A stretch of DNA of 51,023 nt, from positions 1 through 51,023 of the forward strand of contig NZ_JAOQJC010000053.1 in the NCBI RefSeq assembly GCF_025567625.1, in the 5' to 3' direction. Positions 27,418 to 36,666 of the stretch are shown here, one piece after another; position 1 is the stretch's first letter; each line of letters opens with the position of its first letter. The DNA is from Paenibacillus sp. J5C2022 (GTDB lineage Bacteria > Bacillota > Bacilli > Paenibacillales > Paenibacillaceae). The notes under the pieces were generated by a model. The model was not told where the DNA came from, did no database searches, and saw nothing but the letters and a program-made list of their open reading frames with translations. The translations under genes and the position numbers were made by a program.

Positions 27418-28869
27418 TCAGGATGCCAGCTCCCATTGCTTCGCTTCAATCTCCAGAGGCATCTCGCGGCGGCGGGCCCGATACGCCGCATAGTAGAAGG
27501 CGACGGTAAGTCCTGCCGTGATGACAGCAGCTACTACATAGGACACATTAAGCGGCAAGCCGAAGCCGATGCCTGCATTCAGAATGTACGTCATCGTAGC
27601 CATTGTCATGAATATGCCCGGTATCATGGCGATCCAGTAGTTGCGCTTGGCGATGAACAGGTACATCGCTCCCACCCACAGCGCGATCACAGCTGTCGAT
27701 TGATTCGCCCAGGAGAAGTATCTCCACAGCAGCGTGAAGTCGATCTTGGTCAAGGCGAAGGACAAAGCGAACAGCGGAAGCGCGATCCACAGCCGGTTCA
27801 TGATTTTCTTCTGTCCTACATTGAAGTAATCGGCGAGAATCATTCGGGCGCTGCGGAATGCCGTATCGCCGGAAGTGATCGGAAGCACGATGACGCCTAG
27901 CACAGCCAGAGTTCCGCCGATCGCGCCCAGCAGCAAGGTGGAAGCTTCGCTTACCACAGCCGCAGGGCCGCCGCTTGCCAGCAGCTCGTTAAGGCCGACA
28001 GGCCCGCGGAACAAGCTCATCGCCGCAGCTGCCCAGATCATCGCAATGATGCCTTCGGCAATCATCATGCCGTAGAAGATTTTGCGTCCATGGCGCTCGC
28101 TCTGTGTCGTCCGGGAAATAATCGGCGTCTGCGTCGCATGGAAGCCGGACAACGCCCCGCAGGAAATCGTCAGGAACAGCAGCGGGAAGATCGGCGCTTG
28201 CGCCGGATGCATATTCGCCAGCGTCAACTCCGGAATCGGTGCGCCCGTCACGATTAGCATAATGCCTACGCCAACCGCACTGATCAGCAGCAGCGCTCCG
28301 AATAGCGGGTAGAAGCGGCCAATCACTTTGTCAATCGGCAGGAACGTAGCCAGGATGTAATAGACGAAGATACAGCCCAGAATAACGCCAAGACCAACTG
28401 CGCCATCCATCAGATTGTTCAGCAGCGTGGCGGGAGACGTCACGAATACCGTACCAACCAAGAGCAGCAGCAGAATCGCAAATGCATTCACGACGTGCTT
28501 CATTGACTTGCCCAGGAATTTGCCCGCCAGCTCAGGCAAGTGTGCGCCGCGATTGCGGATGGAGATCATGCCTGTCAAGTAATCGTGCACGGCGCCTGCG
28601 AATATACAGCCGACGACGATCCAGATGAATGCGACCGGTCCGTACAGCGCCCCCATAATGGGACCGAAGATGGGGCCGACCCCCGCAATATTGAGCAGTT
28701 GGATCAGTGAGTTCTTCTTGGCGTTCATCGGCAAGTAATCGACGCCGTCGCTATGGGTATAAGCCGGAGTCTGGCGCTGCTCTTTCACGCCGAACACCTT
28801 CTCCACGAATTTGCCGTATGTGAAATAACCAACGATCAGAAGTATGATGCCTGCGATAAATGTATACAT
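27418..28869 (-). CDS. cstA: CstA-family transporter (carbon starvation protein / pyruvate or peptide uptake)
   Basis: 483 residues, about 12-13 membrane segments over most of the length. The start MYTFIAGIILLIVGY and the conserved segments GVDYLPM, GVGPIFGPIMGALYGP and GAVHDYLTGMISIRNRG are those of CstA/BtsT proteins, which take up pyruvate or peptides. At this length it is the short CstA form. It lies 191 bases after a LytS/LytT pair on the same strand, matching the BtsS-BtsR-BtsT (YehU-YehT-YjiY) relationship. Two cre-like sites overlap its promoter, so catabolite repression by CcpA is expected. The substrate is an inference from context. Confidence 0.9.
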   Translation of the reverse strand: MYTFIAGIILLIVGYFTYGKFVEKVFGVKEQRQTPAYTHSDGVDYLPMNAKKNSLIQLLNIAGVGPIFGPIMGALYGPVAFIWIVVGCIFAGAVHDYLTGMISIRNRGAHLPELAGKFLGKSMKHVVNAFAILLLLLVGTVFVTSPATLLNNLMDGAVGLGVILGCIFVYYILATFLPIDKVIGRFYPLFGALLLISAVGVGIMLIVTGAPIPELTLANMHPAQAPIFPLLFLTISCGALSGFHATQTPIISRTTQSERHGRKIFYGMMIAEGIIAMIWAAAAMSLFRGPVGLNELLASGGPAAVVSEASTLLLGAIGGTLAVLGVIVLPITSGDTAFRSARMILADYFNVGQKKIMNRLWIALPLFALSFALTKIDFTLLWRYFSWANQSTAVIALWVGAMYLFIAKRNYWIAMIPGIFMTMATMTYILNAGIGFGLPLNVSYVVAAVITAGLTVAFYYAAYRARRREMPLEIEAKQWELAS

Positions 28870-28891
28870 GAGCTTTAGCCCCCTTCATGGT

Positions 28892-28980
28892 TGGATGCGC
28901 TTTCAACCTATGAGGCTATTGTAAATGAAAGCGCTGCAATCAGGACGCTTTCAGGCACAACATGCAGCAATCGCAGGTTA
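28892..28980 (-). promoter_or_regulatory. cstA control region: cre sites and candidate LytTR repeats
   Basis: On the minus strand TTGAAAGCGCATCCA (28906-28892) matches the cre consensus WTGNAANCGNWNNCW at every position. A second match with one deviation (ATGAAAGCGCTGCAA, plus strand 28925-28939) lies upstream. Between them TACAAT (28923-28918) is a likely -10, placing the first cre just after the transcription start. Upstream, CCTG blocks (CAGG on the plus strand at 28941, 28952 and 28974) are spaced 11 and 22 bases and may be activator half-sites. Confidence 0.65.
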
Positions 28981-29060
28981 AGATGCACCGAGAAGGGGGC
29001 GAAGAGCAGAGCAACATAACCCCTCTATCCAAATTAGTCGAGAGGACTTCCACTTAGTAT

Positions 29061-29810
29061 TCATATCTCCAGCCTTTCCCTTAATCCCTTCACATAGTTG
29101 CGGCTGACGCAGACAAGCTCCTTCATGCCATCCAGCTCCAGCTGATAGGCGCCATTGAACCAAGGAGTGAGACGCTTGATGCTGTCCAGATTGACGAGAT
29201 AGCTCTTGTGCACGCGGTGGAAGGAATACGCCGACAGCCTGCGCTCCAGCTCCTTAAGCGTAAGCTTCGTCATATATTCGCGACCGACGCAGACAATCTT
29301 CGCGCCTTTGTCCTCGAAGACGATATATCGGATATCGCCGGGCTCCAGATACATAATCTCCCCACCACTCTCTATGGCGAGCTTCCCCAAGCCGGCCGTC
29401 CTGCGCGGCGCCTCCCGCTTCTCTCCCCCGCTGTCGCGTACAAGCGTCTTCCTCACCCGCTCCATCGTATCGGCCAGCTGCTCCTCATCGTAAGGCTTCA
29501 GCAGGTAATCCGTCGCCTCATAGCGGAACGCCTGCACGGCAAAGTCGGGATACGCGGTCGCAAATACAAGCAGCGGCGGCTTCTTCAGCTCCCGCAGCGA
29601 CTTCGCCGCCTCCAATCCATTCATCCCCGGCATCTCAATGTCCAGAAACATCACATCCGGCTGAAGTTGAATGGCTTTCATTAATGCCGCCTCGCCGTTA
29701 TCGGCTTCGCCCGCAATCTGAATTCCCTGCTGTTCGCCCAGCAGATGCTTCAGCTCAGCCCGGCTATGGGGTTCGTCATCCACGATCAGCACTCTGATCT
29801 TCTGGTCCAT
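29061..29810 (-). CDS. LytTR-family response regulator (LytT/BtsR-like)
   Basis: 249 residues: a receiver domain (residues ~5-120; acidic pair DD at 11-12 region, phospho-acceptor in FLDIEMPG, conserved lysine in LLKPYDEE) and a C-terminal LytTR DNA-binding domain (~145-245). Its start overlaps the end of the sensor kinase gene by 35 bases; AAGGAGAG precedes the ATG. LytTR regulators bind pairs of short direct repeats two helical turns apart. Given the neighbouring CstA-family gene, it probably activates that gene in response to an external carboxylate such as pyruvate; this is inferred from the E. coli BtsSR precedent. Confidence 0.88.
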   Translation of the reverse strand: MDQKIRVLIVDDEPHSRAELKHLLGEQQGIQIAGEADNGEAALMKAIQLQPDVMFLDIEMPGMNGLEAAKSLRELKKPPLLVFATAYPDFAVQAFRYEATDYLLKPYDEEQLADTMERVRKTLVRDSGGEKREAPRRTAGLGKLAIESGGEIMYLEPGDIRYIVFEDKGAKIVCVGREYMTKLTLKELERRLSAYSFHRVHKSYLVNLDSIKRLTPWFNGAYQLELDGMKELVCVSRNYVKGLRERLEI

Positions 29811-31611
29811 TGGTTATCTCTCCTTCGGTAGGCAGCTTGAAGCTGACTCGAGTTCCTTCGCCATAGGTGCTCATGATATGCAGCCCGGCTCCCTCGCCGT
29901 ACATCAGCCTGAGCCGGCGGTCTACGTTATAGAGCCCCACTCCCGCTCCTCGTTCGGCATCGTGCCATTCCGACTCGGGCTGCTGCTCCGATCGCTCACT
30001 GTCTTCTCTTTCATCGGCCTCTCCGTTCCAGCGGGAACGCAGCCTCTCCACCAGCGAAGCCGGCATGCCGATGCCGTCATCATCTACCGCCACTTCTATG
30101 CCACCTGCAGCTCGCCTGATGAAGATGGTTACGCAGCCTGCTCCGGAGTGCTTGCGCAGACCATGCTTGACCGCATTCTCCACCAGCGGCTGAAGAGTGA
30201 GCGGCGGCAGCGTGCGCGCCAATATATCATCGTCGACTTCATAAGTGACTCGCAGCTTGTCCGCAAAGCGGGCCTCTTCAATCGTCAGATACGCCTTCAC
30301 ATGCTTCAGCTCTGTCTCCAGCGTCGTACGCTCCTCTGTCGTTCCCTTCAAATTTTGCCGGAAAAAATGAGATAAATGGACAAGCAGCCTGCGCGCTTCG
30401 CTCGGGTTGCTTCTGATTAGCGATATGACCGTATTCAGAGAGTTGAACAGAAAGTGAGGACTTATCTGCGCCTGCAACACCTTGATCTCCGCTTCCTTCT
30501 TCAGTTGATTAGCCTTGTCGGCATCCGCCAGCTCAATCTGATTGCCCAGCAGTACGCTGAGGCCCCTGATGAACTCCAGCACCACATCCGTAATTTCCTT
30601 GGGGGAATCGTAGTAAAATTTGATCGTGCCGATCGTCTCGCCCCTTCTCTTCAGCGGAGCGACTACCGCCGCACTCAACACGCACGATGCATGTCGGCAA
30701 TGGAGCTCGTCTTCCCCCGTCACCACGACTTCGCCCTGCCGCAGCACTTGGCGGGTAACTTCCGTCTGAATGGGCGCTCCCGGCTGATGATGGTCGTCGC
30801 CGGCTCCGATATGGGCAAGAATATGACTGCTGTCCGTCATGGAGATCGCAATTGCATTCATCTCGCGATACAGAATGGCGCATACGGCCGAAGCGGATTG
30901 CGGCGTCATCCCTTGCCGCATGTAGCCCAGTGTCTCGTCGGCAATGCGCAGCGACTTCTGCGTCTGCTCCGCCCCGGCCTTCTGCTGCTCGCTTACGACG
31001 CTCTGAATGATCAGCAGGAAGAGCGCCGCGCCGATGCCGTTGGCGGCAATCATGGGCAAGCCGATGACGGACACCAACGACCAGGCCTGATCGAATGGCC
31101 TTGCCAGCAGCAGAATGACAAGCATCTGGATCGCTTCCGCCCCCGCGCCAATTAAGAGTGCGGTGGACAACTTGACATTGCGGCTTCTCCGATAGAAGAT
31201 GCCGGAGAGCACACCGGCAATAACGGTGGCCAGGCTGCAAGGCACGGCGGTGAACCCTCCCAGTGTAAAACGGTGAATGCCGGCAATCAACCCCGCCCCT
31301 ATGCCGATTCGGTACCCCCCGAACAATCCGGCCAGCACGACGCCGATGACACGGGAGTTCGCTATCGCCTCATCCGGTCCCAGCACATCCGCCCACGGAT
31401 TGAACTGCATCGTGCTGGCATTGAAGGCGACGCCGGTATAGGTGCCAATAATACCGAACGCACCGAAGAATACTATGGCGGTAATCTGATGCCGCATGTG
31501 AAGGCTGTCCCGGTAGATCATGTCGCGAAAGAAGGGGAGCCGAGTAAGCACAAGCGCAATCGTTACAATAATACCCAGCTTCTCCAGCATCGTAATCATC
31601 AATTGGAACAA
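29776..31611 (-). CDS. LytS/BtsS-like sensor histidine kinase
   Basis: 611 residues. The first ~200 residues are a 5TM-5TMR_LYT membrane sensor (GGYRIGIGAGLIAGIHRFTLGG), followed by a GAF-like domain (~220-360), a His_kinase domain with the phospho-acceptor in SPHFLFNSL near residue 388, and a HATPase_c domain (N-box LVENAVKHG). The start codon is TTG at 31611, 6 bases after GGAGGGG; ATG codons further in are badly spaced. It forms an overlapping pair with the LytTR regulator. The 5TM-LYT group senses small carboxylates or membrane state in studied cases. Confidence 0.88.
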   Translation of the reverse strand: MFQLMITMLEKLGIIVTIALVLTRLPFFRDMIYRDSLHMRHQITAIVFFGAFGIIGTYTGVAFNASTMQFNPWADVLGPDEAIANSRVIGVVLAGLFGGYRIGIGAGLIAGIHRFTLGGFTAVPCSLATVIAGVLSGIFYRRSRNVKLSTALLIGAGAEAIQMLVILLLARPFDQAWSLVSVIGLPMIAANGIGAALFLLIIQSVVSEQQKAGAEQTQKSLRIADETLGYMRQGMTPQSASAVCAILYREMNAIAISMTDSSHILAHIGAGDDHHQPGAPIQTEVTRQVLRQGEVVVTGEDELHCRHASCVLSAAVVAPLKRRGETIGTIKFYYDSPKEITDVVLEFIRGLSVLLGNQIELADADKANQLKKEAEIKVLQAQISPHFLFNSLNTVISLIRSNPSEARRLLVHLSHFFRQNLKGTTEERTTLETELKHVKAYLTIEEARFADKLRVTYEVDDDILARTLPPLTLQPLVENAVKHGLRKHSGAGCVTIFIRRAAGGIEVAVDDDGIGMPASLVERLRSRWNGEADEREDSERSEQQPESEWHDAERGAGVGLYNVDRRLRLMYGEGAGLHIMSTYGEGTRVSFKLPTEGEITNGPEDQSADRG

Positions 31612-31818
31612 GCTCGTCCCCTCCTTTTGCCAGCAGGCGCTTCGCCTGTATAGTCAGTTACCCGTAGTGTAGCCCGAAGCCCGCTGGAAAATCAATGCGA
31701 AGTCGGCCAAATCATTGCAACAACTCCACCGCTTCTGCGCGAAAGAAAATGATTGCAACATATCGACTGCCCGACTCGTCATGAGCAATAATCAGTTCCA
31801 TAAGGAGGATATTCTGGC

Positions 31819-32178
31819 ATGAAAAGATGGATCGTCGTTCCTGCAGCCATATTTCTCGCTTCATCGGTCATGAGCGGATATTTATATTTCTACAAGCCAA
31901 CCCTAAGCCATAAGCCGTCTATTGAGATGCAAGCCTACGCTGCCCTTAATGACAAGGAAAAAGGACGGGTCCCCGTCAGTCCCAAAGATGCTGCCGTGGC
32001 CAAAGTGACGGTAGATGAGGGAATCGCGGCGCGCATCGGCAGCCATTATATCGGCACGAATGTCTATTCTGTCATGTTCAATCAGACGTCGACGGCATCT
32101 TCCGGCAACCTAGTCGTCTATATAGATATGAATCGAACGAAAGTGCTGGGCAAAGGCTCACTTGACGAAGCTCCTTAA
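31819..32178 (+). CDS. Small exported or membrane-anchored protein of unknown function
   Basis: 119 residues. An N-terminal signal peptide or anchor (KRWIVVPAAIFLASSVMSGYL) precedes a soluble domain of about 90 residues with no motif I recognise. AAGGAGG lies 10 bases before the ATG, which supports it as a real gene. It is divergent from the LytS gene and followed by the DnaA-box cluster. Three similar AT-rich blocks (AATCAATGCGA, AATCATTGCAA, AATGATTGCAA) upstream, at about 31689, 31710 and 31748, could be regulatory. Confidence 0.6.
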   Translation: MKRWIVVPAAIFLASSVMSGYLYFYKPTLSHKPSIEMQAYAALNDKEKGRVPVSPKDAAVAKVTVDEGIAARIGSHYIGTNVYSVMFNQTSTASSGNLVVYIDMNRTKVLGKGSLDEAP

Positions 32179-32209
32179 AATACTGTTTCAGCAACGTTCC
32201 ATTTACAAT

Positions 32210-32388
32210 ATATACACAGATTTCGACACTTGTACCCACAAAATCCACAGCTTATCCACATTAATCACAAAATTTTCGCACATTTCAAGCAAAAAAAGTG
32301 ATTTTCACAGGTTTCCACATGTCTTCACGTCTTTTTATACACAAATTATCAACAATCCATCCACAGACTGTCCACAACTTTATCCACA
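32210..32388 (+). other. DnaA-box cluster
   Basis: Three perfect TTATNCACA boxes lie in the same orientation at 32252-32260, 32335-32343 and 32380-32388. Boxes with one mismatch lie at 32210-32218, 32261-32269 and 32346-32354, and several with two mismatches (e.g. 32232-32240, 32241-32249, 32357-32365, 32368-32376) fill the gaps. All are on the plus strand within 180 bases. No dnaA, dnaN or other oriC neighbour is near. A DnaA titration or regulatory site is the best reading. Confidence 0.75.
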
Positions 32389-32411
32389 AAACTGCTGACT
32401 AGCTCGTCTAC

Positions 32412-32600
32412 CTACATACCAGTAGCACTCCAATTCCACTACTCCACACATTCTCCTCTCTCCAATCATCCCACTCTCACTCCAAACAAATTCCACACAC
32501 TCCTTTCACTTTACCTCGTCCCATTCACTCCACTTCCCTCTCTCTTCACCTCGTCCCATTCACTCCACTCATTCCCCTTTCTCTTCACCTCGTCCATAGG
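32412..32600. repeat. G-depleted C/T/A-rich tract with direct repeats
   Basis: From about 32425 to 32595 the plus strand holds only about three G in some 170 bases. Within it ACCTCGTCCCATTCACTCC recurs at 32513 and 32548, with a shortened copy at 32587 (intervals 35 and 39). It directly follows the DnaA-box cluster. No reading frame or terminator is supported here. Confidence 0.75.
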
Positions 32601-32924
32601 TTCTGCTGTGCATTGACTGATCATCAAGTGCTTACGGACGTGACAGCCGCTATTTCGCCGAAATATAGGAAAATCGAAATGTAACGGGTGCAGCTGACGT
32701 TATTACCCTTTATTGCCTGCGATTTCAGACCAAATATGCAAAATAGGGGCTGTGGCAACCGCTAAAAACGACAAGCAGTTCCATAATGGAAAATAGCGCT
32801 TGCCACAACCGTTAGAAGTTCGGTACTGCAACAAAGACGGTTGCTCAGCTGCAGCCGCCTCCCCCACATAACCTATTCGCTATCTATTCCGCACTGTCTA
32901 CTCCGCATTATCCATTCCGTATAA
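32601..32924. other. Intergenic region with diverged direct repeats
   Basis: Two related blocks, starting AAAATAGGGGCT (about 32739) and AAAATAGCGCTT (about 32791), each run into CAACCG(C/T)TA, in the manner of diverged copies of an intergenic element. The stop of the fructokinase gene is at 32925 on the minus strand. No gene or clear terminator seen. Confidence 0.5.
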
Positions 32925-34061
32925 TTAATTACCGCTATCCACCAATTCGTGAACGCGATCAAGCTCTGGCAAGGAAGGAATCGCTCCCTTCCCGGTAGCC
33001 GTCAATGCGCCCATCGCATTGGCAAAGGCCAGCAGGGATGTCAGCTGCTCAATGGACATATCCACATGTGGATAACCGGCTTGCAACAGTTGATACAGCG
33101 CCCCGCCGAAAAAAGCGTCACCGGACCCCGTCGTATCTGCAACTTCTACTTGGTATCCGAGATGTCTGGCCGAGAGGAACGATGCTCCGCTCTTACTTCG
33201 AATTTCACTTTCGGTTTCACCTTCGCTCTCCCATTGGCTCTCGCCAACATGATTGCTGACACGCTCATCAGCATGGTTATCCACGTGGTTCTCAGCATGA
33301 CTTGCACCTGAGGCTTCCTCTGCATTGTTCGCGCTAACCGCACCTGCCTCACCTACCGCAGCTCGGCAGTAACTGCCGTCCGCTCCCATCGTCACGAACA
33401 GTAAAGCAATGCCGTACTGCTCCATCAACAGGCTCGAACCCTTCTCCAGTTCGCTCGTTCCCGTCAGGAAGTGAAGCTCTTCCTCCGATAGCTTGACGAC
33501 ATCCGCGAGTTGCAGTCCTTCCATTATTGCCGTCCGCGCATGCTCGGCGTCCCGCCATAACGACAAGCGAAGATTGGGATCGTACGAGATCAGCGCCCCG
33601 TGTCGTCTGGCGATTGCAGCCGACTTCAGCGTCGCTGTTCGAGAGGGTTCATCCGTCAGCGTGATCGATCCGAAATGGAACACTTTCGCCTCCTGTACCA
33701 GCGCCGCATGGACATCCTCCGACTTCAGGAGCTGATCTGCGCCCGGCTTCCGATAGAAGGTGAATGAGCGGTCCCCTGTGCGGTCAAGCTGAACGAAGGC
33801 CAGCGTCGTCCGGGCTTCGTCCGTATAGACCATCCCGCTCGTATTGATGCCACTATTCTCCAGCGTCTCCGCCAGGTAGCGGCCGAAATCGTCATTCCCC
33901 ACCGCGCCGATGAAAGCCGTCTTCCTTCCCAGCTTCGCCAGAGCGGCCAGCACATTGGCAGGCGCTCCGCCCGGATTCCGCTCGAACAGCGGCTGCCCCT
34001 GATCCGATACGCCGTGCGGCGTGAAATCGATTAACAGCTCTCCTAATGCGACTACGTCCAT
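32925..34061 (-). CDS. PfkB-family carbohydrate kinase (fructokinase-like) with insert
   Basis: 378 residues against a usual ~320. N-terminal GELLIDFTP and the NPGGAPANVLAALAKLG sugar-binding region, together with the C-terminal PfkB signature DTTGSGDAFFGG (catalytic Asp), identify a ribokinase-fold kinase most like fructokinases, converting fructose to fructose 6-phosphate in the cytoplasm. Between about residues 240 and 297 lies a low-complexity hydrophilic insert rich in His, Asn, Glu and Ser that replaces a surface loop; the core motifs on both sides are intact and in frame. It is a single gene. Near its 3' end lies a perfect DnaA box on the minus strand (33067-33075). Confidence 0.85.
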   Translation of the reverse strand: MDVVALGELLIDFTPHGVSDQGQPLFERNPGGAPANVLAALAKLGRKTAFIGAVGNDDFGRYLAETLENSGINTSGMVYTDEARTTLAFVQLDRTGDRSFTFYRKPGADQLLKSEDVHAALVQEAKVFHFGSITLTDEPSRTATLKSAAIARRHGALISYDPNLRLSLWRDAEHARTAIMEGLQLADVVKLSEEELHFLTGTSELEKGSSLLMEQYGIALLFVTMGADGSYCRAAVGEAGAVSANNAEEASGASHAENHVDNHADERVSNHVGESQWESEGETESEIRSKSGASFLSARHLGYQVEVADTTGSGDAFFGGALYQLLQAGYPHVDMSIEQLTSLLAFANAMGALTATGKGAIPSLPELDRVHELVDSGN

Positions 34062-34128
34062 GTCGAATCTTCCTTTCTTCCCTCAGCTTTACATCGATAA
34101 GATAATCCTATCACAGGGACCATCGGGG

Positions 34129-34290
34129 AACGAGAAGAGAATGCTGCGGAAGGCCTTCCACCCGATCCCGATTCTCTGCCGAATGAACGGCTGCCACTTC
34201 ACACGGGATATGCCGAAGCTGCTAGCGGAAGCAGGCATCAGCATTGAACATCGGGACTCCTATTGGATTGATATGGCAAGAAAAGAACCT
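34129..34290 (+). pseudogene. Remnant of a SAM-dependent methyltransferase 3' end
   Basis: The reading frame here gives a ~54-residue segment with NGCHFTRDMPKLLAEAGI followed by an aromatic-rich strand, which resembles the C-terminal part of class I SAM-dependent methyltransferases (GCHxxRD(I/M)xxLLxxAGF). No upstream catalytic domain, start codon context or binding site remains, so it is read as a decayed fragment. The similarity is recognised by eye and is short. Confidence 0.45.
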
Positions 34291-34328
34291 GCAGAACGAA
34301 CATCTCTCTCCATGTCCATTCTGCAGGT
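34278..34328 (-). terminator. Terminator of the LytTR-ABC operon
   Basis: Arms ACCTGCAGAA/TTCTGCAGGT enclose a 22-base loop and are followed on the minus strand by TCTTTTCTT. It lies 90 bases after the stop of the ABC permease gene. Confidence 0.7.
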
Positions 34329-34418
34329 GCAAGAACCCCTATCGTCAACCGTAGCCACATCACTTAAAACTCGTCTCTCTCACTCTTTCCCTCTTCCGGC
34401 CGATGTCTGGCCTAAAGC

Positions 34419-35564
34419 TTAGACCGTCCTCTCCGCGAACTTCCGGAAGCGCATCAGCGCAATCGCCAGACCCAGCAGACCGAAGCCGAACAGCACGGCC
34501 AGCGTAATGCCGATGCCTCCGACGCCCGCGCCGCGGATCATGACATCTTGCATTGCCTGCTGCGCCCAGTATTGCGGCGTGAATTGGCCGATGATCTGCA
34601 CCGCCCGCGGCAGGAACTCGAACGGGAACCACAGTCCTCCCATAATGGCGCCGCCCATCGCAATAATCTGCACCAGCGCGATGCCCATATTCTCGCTGCT
34701 TACCGTCAGCGACAGCAGCAAGCCGAGTCCGGTGGCGCAGATCGCCAGCCCGAACACGATCAGCGCGATCGCCAGCGGGTCGCCAATACTCAAGCCATAG
34801 ACGAAATGACCGAACGTCAGCAGCGTCGTCGACTGAATCAGCACGACGATAATATGCGGAATCCACATGCCGATCAGATAGCTCATCGGCTTCATCGGCG
34901 TCCCCTGCAGACGCATTAGCATCCCGCCGTTGCGATCCTTCAGGAAGCTCGTCACCATGCTGATCATGACGAAGAAGACGAACATGACTGTATAGCCGGG
35001 TACGATCTGAGTGACGGAATCAACCTTGGCCGCATGCTCCTTCACTTCCGTCAGCGTGACAGGACGCTCCAGAATGCCCTTCACATCCCCCTCGCCAAGC
35101 CCCATCTCCGTCAATACCGCTTGCAGCTTGCCTTCCCGGTACTGGCTCAGCACACTGTCCAGAATGGCCACCACCGGCGCCGCCGCGTCATTCGCTGCCG
35201 CATCGCGGTATACTTCGATCTCCGCATTGTCCCGGGCATCCAGCTTGGCGCCGAAGCCGTCGGGAATGACGACGAGCAGCGTCCGCCCCCCGTCGCGCAC
35301 CTGCTGCAGCTGATCCTCCAGCGGAGCTTCCTTGTCCTGCTTCAGCTCTACGCTGTCGATTCCTTCCAGAATGCCGATAAATTCGCCGGATTGCCGGCTC
35401 CCGTCCGCATCGTAGTAATTCACATTAATCGTCATATTTTCCGTACTGCCGAAGATCGAGCTGAACATGACGATGAACAAGATCGGCAGGCCGATCAGCC
35501 AGAAGAACGCCCCTTTATCCTTCAGTATCAGCAGTAATTCCTTGCGTGCAATCGTCCAAAACAT
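34419..35564 (-). CDS. ABC-2 type transporter permease with extracytoplasmic domain
   Basis: 381 residues of the ABC-2 (YhgE/LinearmycinR-like) plan: one N-terminal helix (after FWTIARKELLLILKDKG), a ~170-residue extracytoplasmic region, and five C-terminal helices with the GNGGMLMRLQGTPM loop. GGAGGAG lies before the ATG at 35564; the frame is open upstream to 35804 but overlaps the ATPase gene. It pairs with the ATPase encoded 29 bases upstream to form an exporter. Clusters of this type with LytTR regulators are often bacteriocin or lipopeptide related, but the substrate is not readable. Confidence 0.85.
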   Translation of the reverse strand: MFWTIARKELLLILKDKGAFFWLIGLPILFIVMFSSIFGSTENMTINVNYYDADGSRQSGEFIGILEGIDSVELKQDKEAPLEDQLQQVRDGGRTLLVVIPDGFGAKLDARDNAEIEVYRDAAANDAAAPVVAILDSVLSQYREGKLQAVLTEMGLGEGDVKGILERPVTLTEVKEHAAKVDSVTQIVPGYTVMFVFFVMISMVTSFLKDRNGGMLMRLQGTPMKPMSYLIGMWIPHIIVVLIQSTTLLTFGHFVYGLSIGDPLAIALIVFGLAICATGLGLLLSLTVSSENMGIALVQIIAMGGAIMGGLWFPFEFLPRAVQIIGQFTPQYWAQQAMQDVMIRGAGVGGIGITLAVLFGFGLLGLAIALMRFRKFAERTV

Positions 35565-35593
35565 CGCTGCTCCTCCTTCTATTCTGCCTACCG

Positions 35594-36514
35594 CTAGTCT
35601 CTCAGTTTCTCGCCTGTCAGCTTGAGGAACACGCTGTCCAGCGACGGCTTCATCATCTCCAGCGCCATGACCGCCGCACCGCTGCGCGACAGTTCCTCCG
35701 ATACGCGGCCCATCATGTCCAGCGGCTGCTCGCATTCCAGCACCCAGCCCCTGCCTTCCCGGGTCGCCTTCTGCAGGCCTGCCAGCTTCGGCGCTTCCTT
35801 CCACCCGTCCGTCTCGACGTACACAGCCTTAAGTGCGTGCTTCTCCAGCAGCTCCTCCAGTGGCCCCTGCGTAATAATGCGGCCATGATCGATGATGGCC
35901 ACCGCATCGCAGAGCGCCTCCACTTCCTCCATATAATGCGTGGAGTAGATCAGCGTCACGCCTTCCTTCTGCAGACCGCGCAGCAGCTCGAAGATATGAT
36001 TCCGCGACTGAGGATCGATGCCGACCGTAGGCTCGTCCAGAATGACCAGCTTCGGCTCGTGCAGCAGAGCGGCGGCGATATTGATGCGGCGCTTCATTCC
36101 GCCGGAATAAGAGGCGACCGTATCGTCCGCGCGATCCGACAAGCCGACGCGCTCCAGCACCTGGCCGATCCGCCGCTTCAGCTCCGCTCCACGCACACCG
36201 TACATTTCGCCGAAAAACTTTAAATTTTGCCGCGCGCTTAACTTTTCGTACAAGGTAATGTCCTGAGGGACATAGCCCACCTTGGCCCGAATCTCTCCCG
36301 CCTGCTTGCCAACGTCCATTCCCATCACCCCGATGCTTCCCGCATCATGGCGCAGAATACCCGTAAGCAGCTTCATCATCGTCGACTTGCCCGCCCCGTT
36401 CGGTCCCAGCAAGCCGAAGCAACTGCCCGCCTCCACGCTCATGCTTACGCCGTCCAGCGCAACTTTCCCGTTATAGGCTTTCATCACCTGTTCTACTTTT
36501 AGCACTTGGCTCAT
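35594..36514 (-). CDS. ABC transporter ATP-binding protein
   Basis: 306 residues. Walker A GPNGAGKST at about 38-46, Q-loop VPQDITLYE, signature YSGGMKRR, Walker B LVILDEPTVGID and a switch-histidine region STHYMEE, followed by a ~70-residue C-terminal domain of the drug-resistance (DrrA/LnrL-like) type. It works with the permease encoded downstream. Three GCATGA direct repeats about 31 bases apart lie in its 150-base upstream region. Confidence 0.9.
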   Translation of the reverse strand: MSQVLKVEQVMKAYNGKVALDGVSMSVEAGSCFGLLGPNGAGKSTMMKLLTGILRHDAGSIGVMGMDVGKQAGEIRAKVGYVPQDITLYEKLSARQNLKFFGEMYGVRGAELKRRIGQVLERVGLSDRADDTVASYSGGMKRRINIAAALLHEPKLVILDEPTVGIDPQSRNHIFELLRGLQKEGVTLIYSTHYMEEVEALCDAVAIIDHGRIITQGPLEELLEKHALKAVYVETDGWKEAPKLAGLQKATREGRGWVLECEQPLDMMGRVSEELSRSGAAVMALEMMKPSLDSVFLKLTGEKLRD

Positions 36515-36563
36515 TGCTGCCCGCTCTCCCTTCGACTGCTCCCTGGTTGCTTGCTCTCATTAT

Positions 36564-36635
36564 GCATGAATTTCCCATACGGCAAGGCATATTGTGCATG
36601 ACCTGCACGGATCGGCGCTTGAACTGCATGAATTG
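36564..36635. promoter_or_regulatory. Three GCATGA direct repeats before the ABC genes
   Basis: GCATGAATTT (36564-36573), GCATGACCTG (36596-36605) and GCATGAATTG (36626-36635) recur at 32- and 30-base intervals, close to three helical turns, in the gap between the DUF3021 gene and the ABC ATPase gene. They are candidates for the LytTR protein's binding sites; this is inferred from position only. Confidence 0.35.
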
Positions 36636-36666
36636 CTGCGCGAATGGCAGATCGCAACATGCATCC